From positions 248,001-312,000 of the forward strand of contig JAKCOZ010000220.1 in NCBI GenBank assembly GCA_022605955.1: DNA of 64,000 nucleotides, read 5' to 3'. Origin of the DNA: Rallus limicola (lineage: Eukaryota > Chordata > Aves > Gruiformes > Rallidae). Both the position numbers and the translations under genes were made by a program. Positions 12,780-24,500 of the stretch are shown in pieces. Within the stretch, counting starts at the first letter, position 1. Every line of letters starts with the position of its first letter. The notes below the pieces were generated by a model. That model was not told the origin of the DNA, made no database searches, and saw nothing but the letters and a program-made list of their open reading frames with translations.

Positions 12780-15155
12780 GTGCTTTTCTCGGCCCTAGCA
12801 GACTGCAGTTCAAAACATGCTAAACGTCCAGCAATAACTCCCAAAGTAAAGAAGCGAGGCCTGAAAGGCATAGCTTGTCTGAAACCTCCTAACAGGACAC
12901 ACCAGCAGACCCTGTCACTTTGGCTCTCAGCCTTTTCCTTTGCCTGGAAAGAGGGAACATGCCTGGAACCTCCTACGGTGCTTTTCTCGGCCCTAGCAGA
13001 CTGCAGTTCAAAACATGCTAAACGTCCAGCAATAACTCCCAAAGTAAAGAAGCTAGGCCTGAAAGGCATAGCTTGTCTGAAACCTCCTAACAGGACACAC
13101 GAGCAGCCCCTGTCACTTTGGCTCTCAGCCTTTTCCTTTGCCTGGAAAGAGGGAACATGCCTGGAACCTCCTACGGTGCTTTTCTCGGCCCTAGCAGACT
13201 GCAGTTCAAAACATGCTAAACGTCCAGCAATAACTCCCAAAGTAAAGAAGCGAGGCCTGAAAGGCATAGCTTGTCTGAAACCTCCTAACAGGACACACGA
13301 GCAGACCCTGTCACTTTGGCTCTCAGCCTTTTCCTTTGCCTGGAAAGAGGGAACATGCCTGGAACCTCCTACGGTGCTTTTCTCGGCCCTAGCAGACTGC
13401 AGTTCAAAACATGCTAAACGTCCAGCAATAACTCCCAAAGTAAAGAAGCGAGGCCTGAAAGGCATAGCTTGTCTGAAACCTCCTAACAGGACACACGAGC
13501 AGACCCTGTCACTTTGGCTCTCAGCCTTTTCCTTTGCCTGGAAAGAGGGAACATGCCTGGAACCTCCTACGGTGCTTTTCTCGGCCCTAGCAGACTGCAG
13601 TTCAAAACATGATAAACGTCCAGCAATAACTCCCAAAGTAAAGAAGCTAGGCCTGAAAGGCATAGCTTGTCTTAAACCTCCTAACAGGACACACGAGCAG
13701 ACCCTGTCACTTTGGCTCTCAGCCTTTTCCTTTGCCTGGAAAGAGGGAACATGCCTGGAACTTCCTACGGTGCTTTTCTCGGCCCTAGCAGACTGCAGTT
13801 CAAAACATGCTAAACGTCCAGCAATAACTCCCAAAGTAAAGAAGCGAGGCCTGAAAGGCATAGCTTGTCTGAAACCTCCTAACAGGACACACGAGCAGAC
13901 CCTGTCACTTTGGCTCTCAGCCTTTTCCTTTGCCTGGAAAGAGGGAACATGCCTGGAACCTCCTACAGTGCTTTTCTCGGCCCTAGCAGACTGCAGTTCA
14001 AAACATGCTAAACGTCCAGCAATAACTCCCAAAGTAAAGAAGCGAGGCCTGAAAGGCATAGCTTGTCTGAAACCTCCTAACAGGACACACGAGCAGACCC
14101 TGTCACTTTGGCTCTCAGCCTTTTCCTTTGCCTGGAAAGAGGGAACATGCCTGGAACCTCCTACGGTGCTTTTCTCGGCCCTAGCAGACTGCAGTTCAAA
14201 ACATGCTAAACGTCCAGCAATAACTCCCAAAGTAAAGAAGCGAGGCCTGAAAGGCATAGCTTGTCTGAAACCTCCTAACAGGACACACCAGCAGACCCTG
14301 TCACTTTGGCTCTCAGCCTTTTCCTTTGCCTGGAAAGAGGGAACATGCCTGGAACCTCCTACGGTGCTTTTCTCGGCCCTAGCAGACTGCAGTTCAAAAC
14401 ATGCTAAACGTCCAGCAATAACTCCCAAAGTAAAGAAGCTAGGCCTGAAAGGCATAGCTTGTCTGAAACCTCCTAACAGGACACACGAGCAGCCCCTGTC
14501 ACTTTGGCTCTCAGCCTTTTCCTTTGCCTGGAAAGAGGGAACATGCCTGGAACCTCCTACGGTGCTTTTCTCGGCCCTAGCAGACTGCAGTTCAAAACAT
14601 GCTAAACGTCCAGCAATAACTCCCAAAGTAAAGAAGCGAGGCCTGAAAGGCATAGCTTGTCTGAAACCTCCTAACAGGACACACGAGCAGACCCTGTCAC
14701 TTTGGCTCTCAGCCTTTTCCTTTGCCTGGAAAGAGGGAACATGCCTGGAACCTCCTACGGTGCTTTTCTCAGCCCTAGCAGACTGCAGTTAAAAACATGC
14801 TAAACGTCCAGCAATAACTCCCAAAGTAAAGAAGCGAGGCCTGAAAGGCATAGCTTGTCTGAAACCTCCTAACAGGACACACGAGCAGACCCTGTCACTT
14901 TGGCTCTCAGCCTTTTCCTTTGCCTGGAAAGAGGGAACATGCCTGGAACCTCCTACAGTGCTTTTCTCGGCCCTAGCAGACTGCAGTTCAAAACATGCTA
15001 AACGTCCAGCAATAACTCCCAAAGTAAAGAAGCGAGGCCTGAAAGGCATAGCTTGTCTGAAACCTCCTAACAGGACACACGAGCAGACCCTGTCACTTTG
15101 GCTCTCAGCCTTTTCCTTTGCCTGGAAAGAGGGAACATGCCTGGAACCTCCTACG
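12780..15155. repeat. 12-monomer block, copy 2 of a pair 25 monomers apart
   Basis: This repeats 7830-10205 with the same rare variants in the same order. Beyond it, the TTCTTGGCC monomer follows directly at 15156, whereas in the first copy it follows at 10404 after one extra monomer. The similarity therefore continues with a one-monomer indel. Confidence 0.88.
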
Positions 15156-16937
15156 GTGCTTTTCTTGGCCCTAGCAGACTGCAGTTCAAAACATGCTAAA
15201 CGTCCAGCAATAACTCCCAAAGTAAAGAAGCTAGGCCTGAAAGGCATAGCTTGTCTGAAACCTCCTAACAGGACACACGAGCAGCCCCTGTCACTTTGGC
15301 TCTCAGCCTTTTCCTTTGCCTGGAAAGAGGGAACATGCCTGGAACCTCCTACGGTGCTTTTCTCGGCCCTAGCAGACTGCAGTTCAAAACATGCTAAACG
15401 TCCAGCAATAACTCCCAAAGTAAAGAAGCGAGGCCTGAAAGGCATAGCTTGTCTGAAACCTCCTAACAGGACACACGAGCAGACCCTGTCACTTTGGCTC
15501 TCAGCCTTTTCCTTTGCCTGGAAAGAGGGAACATGCCTGGAACCTCCTACGGTGCTTTTCTCGGCCCTAGCAGACTGCAGTTCAAAACATGCTAAACGTC
15601 CAGCAATAACTCCCAAAGTAAAGAAGCGAGGCCTGAAAGGCATAGCTTGTCTGAAACCTCCTAACAGGACACACGAGCAGACCCTGTCACTTTGGCTCTC
15701 AGCCTTTTCCTTTGCCTGGAAAGAGGGAACATGCCTGGAACCTCCTACGGTGCTTTTCTCGGCCCTAGCAGACTGCAGTTCAAAACATGCTAAACGTCCA
15801 GCAATAACTCCCAAAGTAAAGAAGCTAGGCCTGAAAGGCATAGCTTGTCTGAAACCTCCTAACAGGACACACGAGCAGACCCTGTCACTTTGGCTCTCAG
15901 CCTTTTCCTTTGCCTGGAAAGAGGGAACATGCCTGGAACCTCCTACGGTGCTTTTCTCGGCCCTAGCAGACTGCAGTTCAAAACATGCTAAACGTCCAGC
16001 AATAACTCCCAAAGTAAAGAAGCTAGGCCTGAAAGGCATAGCTTGTCTGAAACCTCCTAACAGGACACACGAGCAGACCCTGTCACTTTGGCTCTCAGCC
16101 TTTTCCTTTGCCTGGAAAGAGGGAACATGCCTGGAACCTCCTACGGTGCTTTTCTCGGCCCTAGCAGACTGCAGTTCAAAACATGCTAAACGTCCAGCAA
16201 TAACTCCCAAAGTAAAGAAGCGAGGCCTGAAAGGCATAGCTTGTCTGAAACCTCCTAACAGGACACACGAGCAGACCCTGTCACTTTGGCTCTCAGCCTT
16301 TTCCTTTGCCTGGAAAGAGGGAACATGCCTGGAACCTCCTACGGTGCTTTTCTCGGCCCTAGCAGACTGCAGTTCAAAACATGCTAAACGTCCAGCAATA
16401 ACTCCCAAAGTAAAGAAGCGAGGCCTGAAAGGCATAGCTTGTCTGAAACCTCCTAAAAGGACACACGAGCAGACCCTGTCACTTTGGCTCTCAGCCTTTT
16501 CCTTTGCCTGGAAAGAGGGAAGATGCCTGGAACCTCCTACGGTGCTTTTCTCGGCCCTAGCAGACTGCAGTTCAAAACATGCTAAACGTCCAGCAATAAC
16601 TCCCAAAGTAAAGAAGCTAGGCCTGAAAGGCATAGCTTGTCTGAAACCTCCTAACAGGACACACGAGCAGACCCTGTCACTTTGGCTCTCAGCCTTTTCC
16701 TTTGCCTGGAAAGAGGGAACATGCCTGGAACCTCCTACGGTGCTTTTCTCGGCCCTAGCAGACTGCAGTTCAAAACATGCTAAACGTCCAGCAATAACTC
16801 CCAAAGTAAAGAAGCTAGGCCTGAAAGGCATAGCTTGTCTGAAACCTCCTAACAGGACACACGAGCAGACCCTGTCACTTTGGCTCTCAGCCTTTTCCTT
16901 TGCCTGGAAAGAGGGAACATGCCTGGAACCTCCTACG

Positions 16938-17729
16938 GTGCTTTTCTCGGCCCTAGCAGACTGCAGTTCAAAACATGCTAAACGTCCAGCAATAACTCCC
17001 AAAGTAAAGAAGCGAGGCCTGAAAGGCATAGCTTGTCTGAAACCTCCTAACAGGACACACGAGCAAACCCTTTCACTTTGGCTCTCAGCCTTTTCCTTTG
17101 CCTGGAAAGAGGGAACATGCCTGGAACCTCCTACAGTGCTTTTCTCGGCCCTAGCAGACTGCAGTTCAAAACATGCTAAACGTCCAGCAATAACTCCCAA
17201 AGTAAAGAAGCGAGGCCTGAAAGGCATAGCTTGTCTGAAACCTCCTAACAGGACACACGAGCAGACCCTGTCACTTTGGCTCTCAGCCTTTTCCTTTGCC
17301 TGGAAAGAGGGAACATGCCTGGAACCTGCTACGGTGCTTTTCTCGGCCCTAGCAGACTGCAGTTCAAAACATGCTAAACGTCCAGCAATAACTCCCAAAG
17401 TAAAGAAGCGAGGCCTGAAAGGCATAGCTTGTCTGAAACCTCCTAACAGGACACACGAGCAGACCCTGTCACTTTGGCTCTCAGCCTTTTCCTTTGCCTG
17501 GAAAGAGGGAACATGCCTGGAACCTCCTACGGTGCTTTTCTCGGCCCTAGCAGACTGCAGATCAAAACATGCTAAACGTCCAGCAATAATTCCCAAAATA
17601 AAGAAGCTAGGCCTGAAAGGCATAGCCTGTCTGAAACCTCCTAACAGGACACACCAGCAGACCCTGTCACTTTGGCTCTCAGCCTTTTCCTTTGCCTGGA
17701 AAGAGGGAACATGCCTGGAACCTCCTACG
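16938..17729. repeat. 4-monomer higher-order repeat (792 bp), copy 1
   Basis: The ordered members are a monomer with GAGCAAACCCTTTCAC (17061), a TACAGTG monomer, a monomer that opens after ACCTGCTACGG, and the diverged CAGATCA/AATTCCC monomer (17532). The same four follow again at 17730-18521. Confidence 0.9.
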
Positions 17730-18521
17730 GTGCTTTTCTCGGCCCTAGCAGACTGCAGTTCAAAACATGCTAAACGTCCAGCAATAACTCCCAAAGTAAA
17801 GAAGCGAGGCCTGAAAGGCATAGCTTGTCTGAAACCTCCTAACAGGACACACGAGCAAACCCTTTCACTTTGGCTCTCAGCCTTTTCCTTTGCCTGGAAA
17901 GAGGGAACATGCCTGGAACCTCCTACAGTGCTTTTCTCGGCCCTAGCAGACTGCAGTTCAAAACATGCTAAACGTCCAGCAATAACTCCCAAAGTAAAGA
18001 AGCGAGGCCTGAAAGGCATAGCTTGTCTGAAACCTCCTAACAGGACACACGAGCAGACCCTGTCACTTTGGCTCTCAGCCTTTTCCTTTGCCTGGAAAGA
18101 GGGAACATGCCTGGAACCTGCTACGGTGCTTTTCTCGGCCCTAGCAGACTGCAGTTCAAAACATGCTAAACGTCCAGCAATAACTCCCAAAGTAAAGAAG
18201 CGAGGCCTGAAAGGCATAGCTTGTCTGAAACCTCCTAACAGGACACACGAGCAGACCCTGTCACTTTGGCTCTCAGCCTTTTCCTTTGCCTGGAAAGAGG
18301 GAACATGCCTGGAACCTCCTATGGTGCTTTTCTCGGCCCTAGCAGACTGCAGATCAAAACATGCTAAACGTCCAGCAATAATTCCCAAAATAAAGAAGCT
18401 AGGCCTGAAAGGCATAGCCTGTCTGAAACCTCCTAACAGGACACACCAGCAGACCCTGTCACTTTGGCTCTCAGCCTTTTCCTTTGCCTGGAAAGAGGGA
18501 ACATGCCTGGAACCTCCTACG
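17730..18521. repeat. 4-monomer higher-order repeat (792 bp), copy 2
   Basis: This is a tandem copy of the preceding 792 bp; the GAGCAAAC marker recurs at 17853. One difference I see is TATGGTG near 18322, where copy 1 has TACGGTG. Confidence 0.9.
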
Positions 18522-21500
18522 GTGCTTTTCTCGGCCCTAGCAGACTGCAGTTCAAAACATGCTAAACGTCCAGCAATAACTCCCAAAGTAAAGAAGCGAG
18601 GCCTGAAAGGCATAGCTTGTCTGAAACCTCCTAACAGGACACACCAGCAGACCCTGTCACTTTGGCTCTCAGCCTTTTCCTTTGCCTGGAAAGAGGGAAC
18701 ATGCCTGGAACCTCCTACGGTGCTTTTCTCGGCCCTAGCAGACTGCAGTTCAAAACATGCTAAACGTCCAGCAATAACTCCCAAAGTAAAGAAGCTAGGC
18801 CTGAAAGGCATAGCTTGTCTGAAACCTCCTAACAGGACACACGAGCAGCCCCTGTCACTTTGGCTCTCAGCCTTTTCCTTTGCCTGGAAAGAGGGAACAT
18901 GCCTGGAACCTCCTACGGTGCTTTTCTCGGCCCTAGCAGACTGCAGTTCAAAACATGCTAAACGTCCAGCAATAACTCCCAAAGTAAAGAAGCGAGGCCT
19001 GAAAGGCATAGCTTGTCTGAAACCTCCTAACAGGACAGACGAGCAGCCCCTGTCACTTTGGCTCTCAGCCTTTTCCTTTGCCTGGAAAGAGGGAACATGC
19101 CTGGAACCTCCTACGGTGCTTTTCTCGGCCCTAGCAGACTGCAGTTCAAAACATGCTAAACGTCCAGCAATAACTCCCAAAGTAAAGAAGCTAGGCCTGA
19201 AAGGCATAGCTTGTCTGAAACCTCCTAACAGGACACACGAGCAGACCCTGTCACTTTGGCTCTCAGCCTTTTCCTTTGCCTGGAAAGAGGGAACATGCCT
19301 GGAACCTCCTACGGTGCTTTTCTCGGCCCTAGCAGACTGCAGTTCAAAACATGCTAAACGTCCAGCAATAACTCCCAAAGTTAAGAAGCTAGGCCTGAAA
19401 GGCATAGCTTGTCTGAAACCTCCTAACAGGACACACGAGCAGACCCTGTCACTTTGGCTCTCAGCCTTTTCCTTTGCCTGGAAAGAGGGAACATGCCTGG
19501 AACCTCCTACGGTGCTTTTCTCGGCCCTAGCAGACTGCAGTTCAAAACATGCTAAACGTCCAGCAATAACTCCCAAAGTAAAGAAGCGAGGCCTGAAAGG
19601 CATAGCTTGTCTGAAACGTCCTAACAGGACACACGAGCAGACCCTGTCACTTTGGCTCTCAGCCTTTTCCTTTGCCTGGAAAGAGGGAACATGCCTGGAA
19701 CCTCCTACGGTGCTTTTCTCGGCCCTAGCAGACTGCAGTTCAAAACATGCTAAACGTCCAGCAATAACTCCCAAAGTAAAGAAGCAAGGCCTGAAAGGCA
19801 TAGCTTGTCTGAAACCTCCTAACAGGACACACGAGCAGACCCTGTCACTTTGGCTCTCAGCCTTTTCCTTTGCCTGGAAAGAGGGAACATGCCTGGAACC
19901 TCCTACGGTGCTTTTCTCGGCCCTAGCAGACTGCAGTTCAAAACATGCTAAACGTCCAGCAATAACTCCCAAAGTAAAGAAGCGAGGCCTGAAAGGCATA
20001 GCTTGTCTGAAACCTCCTAACAGGACGCACGAGCAGACCCTGTCACTTTGGCTCTCAGCCTTTTCCTTTGCCTGGAAAGAGGGAACATGCCTGGAACCTC
20101 CTACGGTGCTTTTCTCGGCCCTAGCAGACTGCAGTTCAAAACATGCTAAACGTCCAGCAATAACTACCAAAGTAAAGAAGCTAGGCCTGAAAGGCATAGC
20201 TTGTCTGAAACCTCCTAACAGGACACACGAGCAGACCCTGTCACTTTGGCTCTCAGCCTTTTCCTTTGCCTGGAAAGAGGGAACATGCCTGGAACCTCCT
20301 ACGGTGCTTTTCTCGGCCCTAGCAGACTGCAGTTCAAAACATGCTAAACGTCCAGCAATAACTCCCAAAGTAAAGAAGCGAGGCCTGAAAGGCATAGCTT
20401 GTCTGAAACCTCCTAACAGGACACACGAGCAGACCCTGTCACTTTGGCTCTCAGCCTTTTCCTTTGCCTGGAAAGAGGGAACATGCCTGGAACCTCCTAC
20501 GGTGCTTTTCTCGGCCCTAGCAGACTGCAGTTCAAAACATGCTAAACGTCCAGCAATAACTCCCAAAGTAAAGAAGCGAGGCCTGAAAGGCATAGCTTGT
20601 CTGAAACCTCCTAACAGGACACACGAGCAGACCCTGTCACTTTGGCTCTCAGCCTTTTCCTTTGCCTGGAAAGAGGGAACATGCCTGGAACCTCCTACGG
20701 TGCTTTTCTCGGCACTAGCAGACTGCAGATCAAAACATGCTAAACGTCCAGCAATAACTCCCAAAGTAAAGAAGCTAGGCCTGAAAGGCATAGCTTGTCT
20801 GAAACCTCCTAACAGGACACACGAGCAGACCCTGTCACTTTGGCTCTCAGCCTTTTCCTTTGCCTGGAAAGAGGGAACATGCCTGGAACCTCCTACGGTG
20901 CTTTTCTCGGCCCTAGCAGACTGCAGTTCAAAACATGCTAAACGTCCAGCAATAACTCCCAAAGTAAAGAAGCGAGGCCTGAAAGGCATAGCTTGTCTGA
21001 AACCTCCTAACAGGACACACGAGCAGACCCTGTCACTTTGGCTCTCAGCCTTTTCCTTTGCCTGGAAAGAGGGAACATGCCTGGAACCTCCTACGGTGCT
21101 TTTCTCGGCCCTAGCAGACTGCAGTTCAAAACATGCTAAACGTCCAGCAATAACTCCCAAAGTAAAGAAGCTAGGCCTGAAAGGCATAGCTTGTCTGAAA
21201 CCTCCTAACAGGACACACGAGCAGACCCTGTCACTTTGGCTCTCAGCCTTTTCCTTTGCCTGGAAAGAGGGAACATGCCTGGAACCTCCTACGGTGCTTT
21301 TCTCGGCCCTAGCAGACTGCAGTTCAAAACATGCTAAACGTCCAGCAATAACTCCCAAAGTAAAGAAGCGAGGCCTGAAAGGCATAGCTTGTCTGAAACC
21401 TCCTAACAGGACACACGAGCAGACCCTGTCACTTTGGCTCTCAGCCTTTTCCTTTGCCTGGAAAGAGGGAACATGCCTGGAACCTCCTACGGTGCTTTTC

Positions 21501-24500
21501 TCGGCCCTAGCAGACTGCAGTTCAAAACATGCTAAACGTCCAGCAATAACTCCCAAAGTAAAGAAGCGAGGCCTGAAAGGCATAGCTTGTCTGAAACCTC
21601 CTAACAGGACACACGAGCAGACCCTGTCACTTTGGCTCTCAGCCTTTTCCTTTGCCTGGAAAGAGGGAACATGCCTGGAACCTCCTACGGTGCTTTTCTC
21701 GGCCCTAGCAGACTGCAGTTCAAAACATGCTAAACGTCCAGCAATAACTCCCAAAGTAAAGAAGCGAGGCCTGAAAGGCATAGCTTGTCTGAAACCTCCT
21801 AACAGGACACACGAGCAGACCCTGTCACTTTGTCTCTCAGCCTTTTCCTTTGCCTGGAAAGAGGGAACATGCCTGGAACCTCCTACGGTGCTTTTCTCGG
21901 CCCTAGCAGACTGCAGTTCAAAACATGCTAAACGTCCAGCAATAACTCCCAAAGTAAAGAAGCGAGGCCTGAAAGGCATAGCTTGTCTGAAACCTCCTAA
22001 CAGGACACACGAGCAGACCCTGTCACTTTGGCTCTCAGCCTTTTCCTTTGCCTGGAAAGAGGGAACATGCCTGGAACCTCCTACAGTGCTTTTCTCGGCC
22101 CTAGCAGACTGCAGTTCAAAACATGCTAAACGTCCAGCAATAACTCCCAAAGTAAAGAAGCGAGGCCTGAAAGGCATAGCTTGTCTGAAACCTCCTAACA
22201 GGACACACGAGCAGACCCTGTCACTTTGGCTCTCAGCCTTTTCCTTTGCCTGGAAAGAGGGAACATGCCTGGAACCTCCTACGGTGCTTTTCTCGGCCCT
22301 AGCAGACTGCAGTTCAAAACATGCTAAACGTCCAGCAATAACTCCCAAAGTAAAGAAGCGAGGCCTGAAAGGCATAGCTTGTCTGAAACCTCCTAACAGG
22401 ACACACCAGCAGACCCTGTCACTTTGGCTCTCAGCCTTTTCCTTTGCCTGGAAAGAGGGAACATGCCTGGAACCTCCTACGGTGCTTTTCTCGGCCCTAG
22501 CAGACTGCAGTTCAAAACATGCTAAACGTCCAGCAATAACTCCCAAAGTAAAGAAGCTAGGCCTGAAAGGCATAGCTTGTCTGAAACCTCCTAACAGGAC
22601 ACACGAGCAGCCCCTGTCACTTTGGCTCTCAGCCTTTTCCTTTGCCTGGAAAGAGGGAACATGCCTGGAACCTCCTACGGTGCTTTTCTCGGCCCTAGCA
22701 GACTGCAGTTCAAAACATGCTAAACGTCCAGCAATAACTCCCAAAGTAAAGAAGCGAGGCCTGAAAGGCATAGCTTGTCTGAAACCTCCTAACAGGACAC
22801 ACGAGCAGACCCTGTCACTTTGGCTCTCAGCCTTTTCCTTTGCCTGGAAAGAGGGAACATGCCTGGAACCTCCTACGGTGCTTTTCTCGGCCCTAGCAGA
22901 CTGCAGTTCAAAACATGCTAAACGTCCAGCAATAACTCCCAAAGTAAAGAAGCGAGGCCTGAAAGGCATAGCTTGTCTGAAACCTCCTAACAGGACACAC
23001 GAGCAGACCCTGTCACTTTGGCTCTCAGCCTTTTCCTTTGCCTGGAAAGAGGGAACATGCCTGGAACCTCCTACGGTGCTTTTCTCGGCCCTAGCAGACT
23101 GCAGTTCAAAACATGCTAAACGTCCAGCAATAACTCCCAAAGTAAAGAAGCGAGGCCTGAAAGGCATAGCTTGTCTGAAACCTCCTAACAGGACACACGA
23201 GCAGACCCTGTCACTTTGGCTCTCAGCCTTTTCCTTTGCCTGGAAAGAGGGAACATGCCTGGAACCTCCTACGGTGCTTTTCTCGGCCCTAGCAGACTGC
23301 AGTTCAAAACATGCTAAACGTCCAGCAATAACTCCCAAAGTAAAGAAGCTAGGCCTGAAAGGCATAGCTTGTCTGAAACCTCCTAACAGGACACACGAGC
23401 AGACCCTGTCACTTTGGCTCTCAGCCTTTTCCTTTGCCTGGAAAGAGGGAACATGCCTGGAACCTCCTACGGTGCTTTTCTCGGCCCTAGCAGACTGCAG
23501 TTCAAAACATGCTAAACGTCCAGCAATAACTCCCAAAGTTAAGAAGCTAGGCCTGAAAGGCATAGCTTGTCTGAAACCTCCTAACAGGACACACGAGCAG
23601 ACCCTGTCACTTTGGCTCTCAGCCTTTTCCTTTGCCTGGAAAGAGGGAACATGCCTGGAACCTCCTACGGTGCTTTTCTCGGCCCTAGCAGACTGCAGTT
23701 CAAAACATGCTAAACGTCCAGCAATAACTCCCAAAGTAAAGAAGCGAGGCCTGAAAGGCATAGCTTGTCTGAAACCTCCTAACAGGACACACGAGCAGAC
23801 CCTGTCACTTTGGCTCTCAGCCTTTTCCTTTGCCTGGAAAGAGGGAACATGCCTGGAACCTCCTACAGTGCTTTTCTAGGCCCTAGCAGACTGCAGTTCA
23901 AAACATGCTAAACGTCCAGCAATAACTCCCAAAGTAAAGAAGCGAGGCCTGAAAGGCATAGCTTGTCTGAAACCTCCTAACAGGACACACGAGCAGACCC
24001 TGTCACTTTGGCTCTCAGCCTTTTCCTTTGCCTGGAAAGAGGTAACATGCCTGGAACCTCCTACGGTGCTTTTCTCGGCCCTAGCAGACTGCAGTTCAAA
24101 ACATGCTAAACGTCCAGCAATAACTCCCAAAGTAAAGAAGCGAGGCCTGAAAGGCATAGCTTGTCTGAAACCTCCTAACAGGACACACGAGCAGACCCTG
24201 TCACTTTGGCTCTCAGCCTTTTCCTTTGCCTGGAAAGAGGGAACATGCCTGGAACCTCCTACGGTGCTTTTCTCGGCCCTAGCAGACTGCAGTTCAAAAC
24301 ATGCTAAACGTCCAGCAATAACTCCCAAAGTAAAGAAGCGAGGCCTGAAAGGCATAGCTTGTCTGAAACCTCCTAACAGGACACACGAGCAGCCCCTGTC
24401 ACTTTGGCTCTCAGCCTTTTCCTTTGCCTGGAAAGAGGGAACATGCCTGGAACCTCCTACGGTGCTTTTCTCGGCCCTAGCAGACTGCAGTTCAAAACAT

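Noticed and set aside
14789..23879. Giant open reading frames (about 2970-2990 codons) on both strands, as possible repeat proteins
   Set aside because: They are produced by a stop-free 198-bp unit repeated in frame. Both strands are open at once, variants are mostly nonsynonymous, starts are arbitrary and no recognised domain is present.
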